From contig NZ_JAEKMH010000003.1 of NCBI RefSeq assembly GCF_016411825.1, positions 186,001-250,000 of the forward strand: a stretch of DNA of 64,000 nucleotides, in the 5' to 3' direction. The position numbers and the translations under genes were made by a program. Source of the stretch: Devosia sediminis (GTDB taxonomy: Bacteria > Pseudomonadota > Alphaproteobacteria > Rhizobiales > Devosiaceae). Below the pieces are notes generated by a model. The model was not told the origin of the DNA, made no database searches, and was given only the letters and a program-made list of their open reading frames with translations. Each line of letters begins with the position of its first letter. The first letter of the stretch is position 1. Below, piece by piece: positions 1 through 8,843 of the stretch.

Positions 1-174
1 GGTCGAATTCATCATCTCTCGGGAGCGCTCGGCGCGCAGCGTGTTGAGATCGCAGATGCCGACCAGCTCCACATGGTCCGACCAGCCCTTGAGCAGTCCT
101 TTGCCCCACATGCCGGTGCCGCGATGCCCCGTGCCGACAAGGGCATAGCGGTTCTTGAAGGTGGCATGTTTCAT
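1..174 (-). CDS. Gfo/Idh/MocA family oxidoreductase, N-terminal part (cut by window edge)
   Basis: The first 58 codons of a minus-strand gene that continues beyond base 1. The protein opens MKHATFKNRYALVGTGHRGT, a Rossmann nucleotide-binding turn (GTGHRG) near residues 14-19, followed by VELVGICDLN, where an acidic residue ends the second strand as in NAD(P)-dependent Gfo/Idh/MocA dehydrogenases. A GGGAAG ribosome site precedes the ATG. It is divergent from the GntR gene at 473, and the shared 299-base gap carries a promoter and a palindrome, so it probably belongs to the same sugar-acid regulon. The substrate cannot be told from this fragment. Confidence 0.8.
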   Translation of the reverse strand, partial: MKHATFKNRYALVGTGHRGTGMWGKGLLKGWSDHVELVGICDLNTLRAERSREMMNST

Positions 175-269
175 GGCGAGTCTTCCCTTTTTGAGATGCT
201 CAGCGGGCCTGCTGGGCGTTCGGCGCCTGGATGCCGGAAGCGCGGTGCGCATCGGAAGCGGATGACCGC

Positions 270-296
270 TTGACAGGCGCAATTCGTAATTATAAT
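270..296 (+). promoter_or_regulatory. Putative sigma70 promoter for gntR and the operon
   Basis: A perfect TTGACA at 270-275 and a perfect TATAAT at 291-296 face the gntR gene. The spacer is 15 bases, shorter than the usual 16-18. An alternative -10 of TAATTA at 293-298 gives a 17-base spacer. The match is seen in sequence; activity is inferred. Confidence 0.45.
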
Positions 297-298
297 TA
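287..298. promoter_or_regulatory. Palindrome TAATTATAATTA, candidate operator
   Basis: A 12-base perfect palindrome overlaps the putative -10 box between two divergent genes, one of which encodes a GntR regulator. This is where an autoregulatory operator would be expected. AT-rich palindromes also arise by chance around -10 boxes. Confidence 0.35.
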
Positions 299-472
299 TG
301 AATAATGAATTCCAGCGTCAAGCGGATTGACCGCGTGCCAGAAGAGTGGAGACCAGAAGGTGCTGATCGTGGCGAGGAGACAGCAAAAAACGCTGCTGAT
401 GCCCGCGTCCGCCAATGGTACAGAACGTCTGGCCGCTTCGCGGCTCGAGCGCTGGGAATCAGGGAGTAGCGC

Positions 473-1186
473 ATGCTGCCGACGCGTGTGGTCAGGAAGT
501 CTCTTCACAACGAACTTGTGGAGATCCTGCGCGAAATGATCATCGAAGGTTCAATCGCCACTGGCCGGCGGATTCCCGAACTCGACCTCTGCGAGCAACT
601 GGGGATTTCCCGCACGCCGCTGCGTGAAGCGCTGAAAGTGCTGGCCAGCGAGGGGCTGGTCGAGCTGATGCCCAATCGCGGCGCCATGGTCGTCGAACTC
701 GACGTCGCCGATGTCGAGGAAATCTTTCCGGTCGTCGGCGTGCTGGAATCGCTGGCCGGCGAACTGGTTTGCGCCCGCGCCAGCGATGCGGACATTGCCG
801 GGCTCGAACAATTGCACGCCGAAATGGCGGCACGCTTCGCCGCCTCGGACATGAGCGGCTATCTCAAGGCCAGCCAGGCCTTTCACGACGCGATCCTGGA
901 CAATTCGGGCAATACCGCCCTCGTGGCCAGCTATCGCAACCAGACCCAGCGCCTGCGCCGTGTCACCAGCGCGACGCCGATGTCGCAAGCGCGCTGGGAA
1001 GCGTCCATGCGCGAGCATGACGGCATTCTGGCCGCGCTCAAGGCCCGCGACGCGTCGCTATTGGGCGATCTGCTGCGCCAGCATCTCGAAGGCCGCGGCC
1101 GCGCCGTGATCGCCGCCCTGCGCGAGCGGGCAACCGAAAAAGGCGCCGAAAAGCGCGACACCACATCAGCGCTTGCCAGACACTGA
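473..1186 (+). CDS. GntR family transcriptional regulator, FCD (FadR) subfamily
   Basis: A 237-residue DNA-binding regulator. Residues about 10-75 form a winged helix-turn-helix with the family pattern LCEQLGISRTPLREAL followed by EGLVELMPNRGAMV. Residues about 85-215 form the all-helical FCD effector domain, with metal-coordinating histidines in FHDAILD and REHDGIL. AGGGAG lies 8 bases before the ATG. The gene leads a block of transporter and catabolic genes and diverges from an oxidoreductase, so it probably controls both in response to a sugar acid or its breakdown product. The ligand is not identifiable. Confidence 0.9.
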   Translation: MLPTRVVRKSLHNELVEILREMIIEGSIATGRRIPELDLCEQLGISRTPLREALKVLASEGLVELMPNRGAMVVELDVADVEEIFPVVGVLESLAGELVCARASDADIAGLEQLHAEMAARFAASDMSGYLKASQAFHDAILDNSGNTALVASYRNQTQRLRRVTSATPMSQARWEASMREHDGILAALKARDASLLGDLLRQHLEGRGRAVIAALRERATEKGAEKRDTTSALARH

Positions 1187-1241
1187 GCAGGCCGAAGGAA
1201 AGACTGAACGGCGGCACGACCGCCGGAGGGTAGGGGAGACA

Positions 1242-2351
<1,110 letters not shown>

Positions 2352-2483
2352 CACCGGGCGGCCGCGGACACCAGTAATACCCCTCACGTCAGGGAAATCA
2401 TGCGCCGGTCCATCGGACCCGATCGGCGCAAACGAGAAGCCGTGTCCAGCGGCTGGAGAACAGGGCCCATGAGGAGACTAACC

Positions 2484-3770
2484 ATGACCAATCTCACGCG
2501 CCGGTCGTTCAACCGCTATCTGCTGGCATCCGCTGCAGGCGCGGCCGCCTTTGGTGGTTTGACCGTCCCCGCTTTCGCCGACAGCCGGCTGCGCTTCATG
2601 TGGTGGGGCAACCCCACGCGCGACGAACGCACCAATGCCGTCGTCGACCTGTTCGAGGGCAACAATTCGGGGATCGTCGTCGATACCGAAGCCCTGGCAT
2701 CCAACGACTACTGGCCCAAGATCGCGACCCAGGCTGCCGGCGGCAACATGCCCGACGTCATGCAGATGGATTATCGCTTCCTGTTCGAATATGCGCGCCG
2801 CGGCCAGATCGTGCCGCTCGACGACTATGTCGGCAACCAGATCGACCTCTCCAACTTCGATCCCGGCTTCGTCGACAGCGGCCGCGTCGATGGCCAGCTC
2901 TTCGGCATCCCGTTCGGGGCCAACTCCCCTTCGGTCATCTACAACATGGCCAAGTTCGCCGAATATGGCGTGACCCTGCCGGACCATAGCTGGACCTGGG
3001 ACGAGTTCTGGGATTTCGCCCGCCAGATCAAGGCGGTCGCCCCGGAAGGCCAGTGGGCCGTGGCCGACAAGGCCGCCTGGGAACCGGCCTTCGACATCTT
3101 CCTGCGCCAGCAGGGTAAGCAGCTCTACACCGAGCAGGGCGAGCTCGGTTACACCGCCGCCGACGCCGCGGAATATTTCGAGATGTGGCGCCAGGCGCGC
3201 GAGGAAGGCCTGGTTCCCCCGGCCGACATCACCGCGCAGGACTCCGACGGGCTCGATACCCGCCCGATCTCGCGCCGCCGCGTTGCCATCGACTTCGCGC
3301 ATTCCAACCATCTCGGTGGCCTCCAGGGCCAGAATCCGGACGAGCTGGGCATTACCCTCTTCCCGCACCGCGAAGGCGGGGTGCCGGGCCAGTACATGAA
3401 GTGCGCCACGCTGCTCTGCATCACCGCCAACAGCGATGCCAAGGACGATGCTGCCAAGCTGGTCAACTATCTGCTGACCGATCCGGAAGCCAACAAGATC
3501 CTGCGTATGGAACGTGGCGTGCCGGGCGACAACGCCATTGCAGCCACGCTTCTGGAAGATCCGGACGATATCGAGCGCAAGACCATCGAATATTTCGCCA
3601 TCGTCCAGGACAACGTCTCGCCCATGCCGCCACCGCCCCCGGCCGGTGCCGGTGAGGTCGAGGTGATGATGGTTCGCCTCTATGGCGAGTTGATCTTTGA
3701 TCGCCTGACCCCTGAAGAGGCCGGCGAGCGCCTCGTCAACGACGCCCAGGCCATCCTGGACCGCGCCTGA
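2484..3770 (+). CDS. Sugar ABC transporter substrate-binding protein (extracellular family 1)
   Basis: A 428-residue periplasmic binding protein. The start at 2484 is set by GAGGAG 7 bases upstream. It gives a Tat-type signal peptide with twin arginines in TRRSFNRYLLASA, a hydrophobic core and a probable cut after AFA. The mature part resembles UgpB/MalE-like proteins (LRFMWWGNPTRDERT, ending ERLVNDAQAILDRA). Export through Tat suggests folding before export. It pairs with the permeases at 3830 and 4746. The substrate is probably a sugar, sugar acid or glycoside that feeds the downstream enzymes, which is an inference from context. Confidence 0.9.
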   Translation: MTNLTRRSFNRYLLASAAGAAAFGGLTVPAFADSRLRFMWWGNPTRDERTNAVVDLFEGNNSGIVVDTEALASNDYWPKIATQAAGGNMPDVMQMDYRFLFEYARRGQIVPLDDYVGNQIDLSNFDPGFVDSGRVDGQLFGIPFGANSPSVIYNMAKFAEYGVTLPDHSWTWDEFWDFARQIKAVAPEGQWAVADKAAWEPAFDIFLRQQGKQLYTEQGELGYTAADAAEYFEMWRQAREEGLVPPADITAQDSDGLDTRPISRRRVAIDFAHSNHLGGLQGQNPDELGITLFPHREGGVPGQYMKCATLLCITANSDAKDDAAKLVNYLLTDPEANKILRMERGVPGDNAIAATLLEDPDDIERKTIEYFAIVQDNVSPMPPPPPAGAGEVEVMMVRLYGELIFDRLTPEEAGERLVNDAQAILDRA

Positions 3771-3775
3771 TCCTG

Positions 3776-3803
3776 CCGGTCCGGCGGGCGACCGCCGGGC
3801 CGG
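3776..3803 (+). other. Intercistronic RNA hairpin after the binding-protein gene
   Basis: A 12-base-pair stem (one G-U pair) closed by a GCGA tetraloop lies 5 bases after the stop of the binding-protein gene, with no T-run behind it. Such hairpins after malE-type genes typically protect the upstream mRNA, so that the binding protein is made in excess over the permeases. Structure seen in sequence; role inferred from known systems. Confidence 0.6.
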
Positions 3804-3829
3804 ACGTCTTCCCCTGCGAGGTAATCTTC

Positions 3830-4762
3830 ATGGCCACCATCACTTCCACGAGCTCGCGCTGGGACGCGTTCGCCAGGCAATGGCGACGCGGACGCTCGGG
3901 CTACATGTTCCTGATCCCCTGGCTGATCGGCTTTTTCGCGCTGACGCTGGGGCCGGCTCTGGCCTCGCTCTACCTGGCCTTCACCAAATACGACATCCTG
4001 ACCCCGCCCGTTTTCACCGGGCTGGACAATTTCCGCTACATGTTCTTGCAGGACTACCGCTTTCGGCAGGCCCTGCAGGTGACCTTCACCTATGTCCTCT
4101 GGTCGGTGCCGCTCAAGCTCGGCCTGGCCCTGCTGATCGCCATTGCCCTCGACAAGGGCACGCGCGGCGTCGATCTCTACCGCGCCATTTTCTACCTGCC
4201 ATCGCTGATCGGCGGCTCCGTCGCCATTGCCGTGCTGTGGCGGCAATTGTTCGATCGCGATGGGCTCACCGACCAGCTGCTCCAGCTTCTGGGCTGGCCG
4301 CCCGGCACGTCGATCCTCAACAATCCCGATCACGCGCTCAAGACGCTGATCGTCCTATCGGTCTGGCAGTTCGGTGCGCCCATGGTGATTTTCCTCGCCG
4401 GTTTGCGGCAGATCCCGCAGGACCTGCACGAGGCGGCGCGGATGGATGGCGCCAAGACCATGCAGCGCTTCTTCCGTATCACCCTGCCGATGCTGGCCCC
4501 CGTCATCTTCTTCAACCTGATCATGCAGACGATCGACGCCTTCAAGGCCTTCACGCAGGCCTTCGTGGTGTCGGCCGGCACGGGCGGCCCGATCGACTCG
4601 ACGCTGTTCTACACGCTCTACCTCTACCAGGAAGGCTTCGCCTTCTTCCGCATGGGCTATGCCTCGGCGCTTGCCTGGTTCCTGCTCATCATCATCGCTG
4701 CCTTCACGGCGCTGACCTTCCTCTCCGCAAAGTACTGGGTGCACTATGACGACACTCGCTGA
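3830..4762 (+). CDS. Sugar ABC transporter permease (MalF type)
   Basis: A 310-residue inner-membrane permease with six predicted hydrophobic segments starting at GYMFLIPWLIGFFALTLG. The cytoplasmic EAA loop, which docks the ATPase, is DLHEAARMDGAKTMQRFFRI near residues 200-219. GAGG lies 9 bases before the ATG. Its end overlaps the next permease by 17 bases, indicating coupled translation. It would form the CUT1 channel with the product of 4746 and the ATPase at 1242. Confidence 0.92.
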   Translation: MATITSTSSRWDAFARQWRRGRSGYMFLIPWLIGFFALTLGPALASLYLAFTKYDILTPPVFTGLDNFRYMFLQDYRFRQALQVTFTYVLWSVPLKLGLALLIAIALDKGTRGVDLYRAIFYLPSLIGGSVAIAVLWRQLFDRDGLTDQLLQLLGWPPGTSILNNPDHALKTLIVLSVWQFGAPMVIFLAGLRQIPQDLHEAARMDGAKTMQRFFRITLPMLAPVIFFNLIMQTIDAFKAFTQAFVVSAGTGGPIDSTLFYTLYLYQEGFAFFRMGYASALAWFLLIIIAAFTALTFLSAKYWVHYDDTR

Positions 4763-5654
4763 ACACGCCGGGATCGATCCCTATCGCGAGGCCCGCGCCC
4801 GTTCGAAGGCCCTCAAGCAGCGCCGCCACGCCGTGCGCGCGGTGATCAAGCATATCGTCCTGATCCTGTCCTCGATCGGCATGCTCTATCCGCTGATGTG
4901 GCTGGTCGCGAGCTCGTTCAAGCCCGATACCGCCATCTTCTCGGATTTCTCGCTGATCCCGCAGGCGTTCTCGTTCGAGAACTACGTCAACGGCTGGACC
5001 GCCCTGCGCACCAGCTTCACGACCTTCTTCACCAATTCCTTCATCATCGCCGCGCTGGCGGTGGTGGGCAACCTGATGGCCTGTTCGCTCACGGCCTTTG
5101 CCTTTGCGCGGCTCGACTTCCCGCTCAAGAAGCTGTGGTTCACGCTGATGCTGGCGACGCTGATGATCCCCTATCACGTCACCCTCATTCCCCAGTACAT
5201 CCTCTTTCTCAACATCGGCTGGGTGAACACCATCCTGCCGCTGGTTGTCCCGAAATTCCTCGCCACCGACGCCTTCTTCGTCTTCCTCATGGTGCAGTTC
5301 TTCCGCGGCATTCCGCGCGAGCTGGACGAGGCGGCGCGCATGGATGGCTGCGGGCCCTGGCGCATCTACTGGCGCATCATGCTGCCGCTGTCGGTCCCGG
5401 TCATGGCGACCGCCGCCATCTTCTCCTTCATGTGGACCTATGACGATTTCCTGGGGCCGCTGATCTATCTCAACGACATCAACCAGTACACGGTGCCCCT
5501 GGCGCTGCGCACCTTCGTAGACTCGTCCGGCGTCTCCGCCTGGGGGCAGCTCTTTGCGATGTCGACCCTCTCGCTGTTGCCGGTCTTTTTCTTCTTCCTC
5601 TTCTTCCAGCGCCTCATCATCCGTGGTGTCGCCACCTCCGCGATGAAGCGCTGA
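4746..5654 (+). CDS. Sugar ABC transporter permease (MalG type)
   Basis: A 302-residue inner-membrane permease and partner of the gene at 3830. A charged N-terminus of about 35 residues is followed by six hydrophobic segments. The EAA loop is ELDEAARMDGCGPWRIYWRI near residues 195-214. The gene begins inside the preceding permease (17-base overlap) and stops one base before the next gene, consistent with one operon. The last segment has an unusual run of aromatic residues (LLPVFFFFLFFQRLII). Confidence 0.92.
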   Translation: MTTLAEHAGIDPYREARARSKALKQRRHAVRAVIKHIVLILSSIGMLYPLMWLVASSFKPDTAIFSDFSLIPQAFSFENYVNGWTALRTSFTTFFTNSFIIAALAVVGNLMACSLTAFAFARLDFPLKKLWFTLMLATLMIPYHVTLIPQYILFLNIGWVNTILPLVVPKFLATDAFFVFLMVQFFRGIPRELDEAARMDGCGPWRIYWRIMLPLSVPVMATAAIFSFMWTYDDFLGPLIYLNDINQYTVPLALRTFVDSSGVSAWGQLFAMSTLSLLPVFFFFLFFQRLIIRGVATSAMKR

Positions 5655-5655
5655 G

Positions 5656-6702
5656 ATGAGGTATCGCATCGCCATTGTCGGGGCGCGCATCGGCGGCAAG
5701 CATGCCGCCGCCATCGCGGCGCTGCCGGACTGCTTCGAGCTGGCCGGGGTTTGTGACCTCGATCCGGCCCGGGCATCCGGCATTGCCGGAACCACTCCCG
5801 TATCGACCGACTATGCAGGTCTGCTCGAGCGAGACGATATCGACATCGTCACCCTCTGCACCCCCTCGCACCTGCATTTCGAGCAGACCCGCATGGCCCA
5901 GCAGGCCGGCAAGCATGTGGTCTGCGAAAAGCCGGTCGCCGGGACGGTCGAAGACCTCGATCAACTGGCGCGTCTCGAAGCCGAAACCGGGCGGCTGGTC
6001 TTTCCCGTGCTGCAGAAGCGGCATGGGCATGGCCTCCAGAAACTGCGCCATCTCAGGGACCGCGACCTCCTGGGCCGGCTCTACGTGGCCAGCGCCGAAA
6101 GCCACTGGTCGCGCGGGGCGGACTATTACGCCAATCCCTGGCGCGGACGGCTGGCGACGGAGCTGGGTGGCACGCTGATGACCCATGCCATCCACCAGCA
6201 TGACATGGTGCTGAGCATTGTCGGCTCGGTGCAGTCGGTGTTCGCCCGCATCGCCACGAGTGTGCATCCCATCGAAACGGAGGACTGCGCCAGCATCACC
6301 GCGACCAGTGTTGATGGTGGCCTCTTGTCCTTCAGCGCCACCGTCGGCTCGCATGCGCCCACCTCGCGGCTGCGCTTCTGCTTCGAACACCTGACCGCCG
6401 AGAGCAGCACCGATTCCAAGGCGCCGCACCGCGACCCATGGAGCTTTACGCCATCCGATACCAGGCGCGAAGCGATCGGGCAGGCTCTCAGCGCATTTGT
6501 GCCGGGCGACGAGGATTTCGTCTCCCTCTACCGCGCGGTCCACGCCGACCTCGTCGCAGGTCGCAAGACGGGCCGGCTCGACGACTTCCGGCCGGTGCTG
6601 GCGCTGACCCAGGCAGCCTATGCCTCGGCGCGATCCGGCCGCGAAATCTTCCTTTCCGATCCCGGCAGCGCCCAGGCGCCGCGGGCCATTCACATTCAGT
6701 GA
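5656..6702 (+). CDS. Gfo/Idh/MocA family NAD(P)-dependent oxidoreductase
   Basis: A 348-residue cytoplasmic dehydrogenase. The Rossmann fold starts at residue 1 (YRIAIVGARIGGKHAA), the second-strand acid is in GVCDLDP, and the family cofactor and catalytic motif CEKPVAGTVEDL carries the conserved EKP near residues 95-97. The C-terminal alpha/beta domain has GGTLMTHAIHQHDMV, with the histidines expected at the sugar site. It starts one base after the permease stop. It probably oxidises or epimerises a sugar or inositol-like substrate taken up by the transporter. The cofactor and substrate cannot be fixed from sequence. Confidence 0.85.
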   Translation: MRYRIAIVGARIGGKHAAAIAALPDCFELAGVCDLDPARASGIAGTTPVSTDYAGLLERDDIDIVTLCTPSHLHFEQTRMAQQAGKHVVCEKPVAGTVEDLDQLARLEAETGRLVFPVLQKRHGHGLQKLRHLRDRDLLGRLYVASAESHWSRGADYYANPWRGRLATELGGTLMTHAIHQHDMVLSIVGSVQSVFARIATSVHPIETEDCASITATSVDGGLLSFSATVGSHAPTSRLRFCFEHLTAESSTDSKAPHRDPWSFTPSDTRREAIGQALSAFVPGDEDFVSLYRAVHADLVAGRKTGRLDDFRPVLALTQAAYASARSGREIFLSDPGSAQAPRAIHIQ

Positions 6703-6711
6703 GACACGACC

Positions 6712-8175
6712 ATGGTTTACCACAATCTCTATGCTCAATTCGCCAAGAAGGCGCTGGTCCGGGTCGGGGTCATCGGTGCGGGCAATTACGGCACCGCCAT
6801 CGTCACCCAGGATCCGCATACCCCCATGATGCGGGTGGTCGCGGTTGCCGACATTTCGCGCGATGCAGCGCGTGACGCCTATATCAAAGCCGGGTTTTCG
6901 CCTGAACAGATCCTCTATTGCGACACGCTCGACGCCGCCGAGGCCGCTATCGACCTGGACCTGCGTGTCTATACCGACAATTGCACTCTCGTGGCCCAGC
7001 TCGGCGCCGTCGATATCGTCTGCGAGAGCACCGGCGTGCCGGAGGCCAGCGCCGTCTATGCGCTCGAAGCCATTGCCAATGGCAAGCATGTGGCCATGAT
7101 TACCAAGGATTGCGACGTCGCCGTCGGGCCGATCCTCAAGCGCCGTGCTCAGGAAGCCGGCGTCATCTATACGCCTGTTGACGGCGACCAGCATGGCCTC
7201 CTCATCCAGTTCTGCGAATGGGCCAAGTCGGTCGGCCTTTCCGTCATCAGCGGCGGCAAGGCGACGGATGGCGAGTTCATCTATGATGAAGCCGCCGGCA
7301 CGGTCACCATCAAGACCGACAAGCCAATCCATGCTCCATCGGTCGAAACCATCACCGTGGCGCCCGAAGACCGCCAATATCTCGGCATGATCCCCGAGGG
7401 ACGCGTTGCGGAATATGTCAGGAAGCGCGCAGAAATTTTTTCCGGCCTGCCGCAACCTGGCGCCTACGATCTCTGCGAAATGACCGTGGCCGCCAATTAT
7501 ACCGGCCTCGTCCCGGCGGTGGATACGCTCTACCACGTGCCCATGCGGATCACCGAAATACCCGTCGTCTATTGCGAAACCGAGCATGGCGGCCTGTTCG
7601 CGGGCCGGGACAATATCGACCTTGCCACCTGCCTCCGCGCGCCGGCGGAATCGGGGCTCGGTGGCGGCGTTTTTCTCGTTGTGCGCTGCGACAATGCCTA
7701 TTCCAACCATGTGCTGACCACCAAGGGCCAGATCGGCAATTACGATAACACCGCCGCAGTGATCTATCGGCCCTACCATCTCTGCGGCGTGGAAACCTCC
7801 AGTACGCTGCTCCTGGCCGGCCTTCTCAACATCGATACCGGCGCGCCGGACTATCGCCCGCGCTATGACCTGGTGAAGGTCGCGGCGCGCGACATTGCCG
7901 CCGGCGACATCTTCGGCAACGACCACAGCCAGCAGATGACGGCCCGCATCGTCCCGGCCGAGCCGGTGGCAGCGGGCAACCGTGCCTGCGCCCACCTGCT
8001 GACGGGAAATCGCGCCCGCGTCGATATCCCGGCCGGCACCCCGATCACCTATGACATGGTGGAGGAGCCCGCCGGCTCCGTGCTGTGGCAATTGCGGCGC
8101 GAGCAGGATGCGGTTTTCGGCCTCACCGGCGCAACCGTGCCGGAACGGACGCTCGCTGCCGCGGGCGCGGCGTGA
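6712..8175 (+). CDS. SAF-domain NAD(P)-binding dehydrogenase, homoserine dehydrogenase-like
   Basis: A 487-residue protein. Its N-terminal Rossmann domain (VRVGVIGAGNYGTAIV, residues 17-32) resembles homoserine dehydrogenase-like oxidoreductases, with the second-strand acid in VAVADIS. A catalytic core follows, with conserved stretches CESTGVPEAS and MITKDCDVAVGP. Near residues 395-465 it carries a SAF domain (KVAARDIAAGD and RVDIPAGTPITYDMV), as in sugar-acid dehydratases and antifreeze-like proteins. The gene sits 9 bases after the oxidoreductase and overlaps the next gene by 4 bases. Homologues occur in catabolic operons for small sugar acids and polyols, but the reaction is not established, so I do not assign one. 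Confidence 0.75.
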   Translation: MVYHNLYAQFAKKALVRVGVIGAGNYGTAIVTQDPHTPMMRVVAVADISRDAARDAYIKAGFSPEQILYCDTLDAAEAAIDLDLRVYTDNCTLVAQLGAVDIVCESTGVPEASAVYALEAIANGKHVAMITKDCDVAVGPILKRRAQEAGVIYTPVDGDQHGLLIQFCEWAKSVGLSVISGGKATDGEFIYDEAAGTVTIKTDKPIHAPSVETITVAPEDRQYLGMIPEGRVAEYVRKRAEIFSGLPQPGAYDLCEMTVAANYTGLVPAVDTLYHVPMRITEIPVVYCETEHGGLFAGRDNIDLATCLRAPAESGLGGGVFLVVRCDNAYSNHVLTTKGQIGNYDNTAAVIYRPYHLCGVETSSTLLLAGLLNIDTGAPDYRPRYDLVKVAARDIAAGDIFGNDHSQQMTARIVPAEPVAAGNRACAHLLTGNRARVDIPAGTPITYDMVEEPAGSVLWQLRREQDAVFGLTGATVPERTLAAAGAA

Positions 8176-8843
8176 GCCGGCCCGTGCCGCGCATCGTTCT
8201 CCTCCATGCCACATCGGTGGCAATGGACCCCGTCCGCGCCGCCTTTGCCGCCCATTGGCCCGAGGCCGAGCTGGTCAACCTGCTCGATGACAGCCTCAGC
8301 GCCGACCGGGCCAGGGAGCCGGAGCTGACCGGAAAGATGATCGATCGCTTCGTCAGCTTCGGCCGCTACGGCGCCGGGCTGGGCGCTGACGGCATTCTCG
8401 TCACCTGTTCGGCCTTCGGTCCGGCCATCGCGCAACTGGCCGAGAGCGTTTCCATTCCCGTTCTCAAGCCGAATGAAGCCATGTTCCGGGCCGCCCTCGA
8501 CAGGAGCAAGCGCATCGCCATGCTGGCGACCTTCGCCCCGGCCGTGCCGACCATGGAAGCAGAATTCGCCGACTTCGTGCGCGAAAGCGGCGGGGAGGCC
8601 ACACTGGATACAACAGTGGTCGATGGAGCGATGGCCGCGCTGCAGGCCGAAGACGCAGAAGGCCACCATGCGCGTGTCGCGACGGCGGCTGCTTCCCTTG
8701 GCGCCTACGACGTCATCATGCTCGCGCAGTTCTCCATGGCGCAGGCGGCCGAGCGAGTGCGAAAGGTCACTGACACGCCGGTGTTGACCGCCCCCGATGC
8801 GGCTGTGCGGCGCATGAAGACACTGGTTCTGGGAGAGGTCTGA
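8172..8843 (+). CDS. Aspartate/glutamate racemase-like protein
   Basis: A 223-residue protein of the Asp/Glu/hydantoin racemase fold. I start it at GTG 8172, which overlaps the previous stop (GTGA), because this gives the expected first strand PRIVLLHATSVA. The two family cysteine regions can be compared: the first is present (GILVTCSAFGP, near residue 78), but the second position reads IMLAQFSMAQ, where two-base racemases have a cysteine. A true two-base racemase is therefore unlikely; a decarboxylase, isomerase or maleate isomerase-like role is possible. It is translationally coupled to otnK (TGATG overlap) and so probably acts in the same acid-sugar pathway. Confidence 0.7.
   Translation: MSRPVPRIVLLHATSVAMDPVRAAFAAHWPEAELVNLLDDSLSADRAREPELTGKMIDRFVSFGRYGAGLGADGILVTCSAFGPAIAQLAESVSIPVLKPNEAMFRAALDRSKRIAMLATFAPAVPTMEAEFADFVRESGGEATLDTTVVDGAMAALQAEDAEGHHARVATAAASLGAYDVIMLAQFSMAQAAERVRKVTDTPVLTAPDAAVRRMKTLVLGEV

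Larger units (their letters stand above)
175..472. other. Divergent intergenic region between oxidoreductase and gntR
   Basis: This 298-base gap has no convincing gene. Its centre (about 281-310) is strikingly AT-rich for this genome and holds a plus-strand promoter-like sequence and a 12-base perfect palindrome, listed separately. The remainder, about 310-472, would be the leader of the GntR transcript and shows no clear structure. Confidence 0.5.

Noticed and set aside
5617-8223. An 868-codon open frame on the minus strand
   Set aside because: It lies opposite two well-supported dehydrogenase genes, has low-complexity His/Gly/Asp/Arg-rich translation and no domain. It is an artefact of GC-rich third-position bias.
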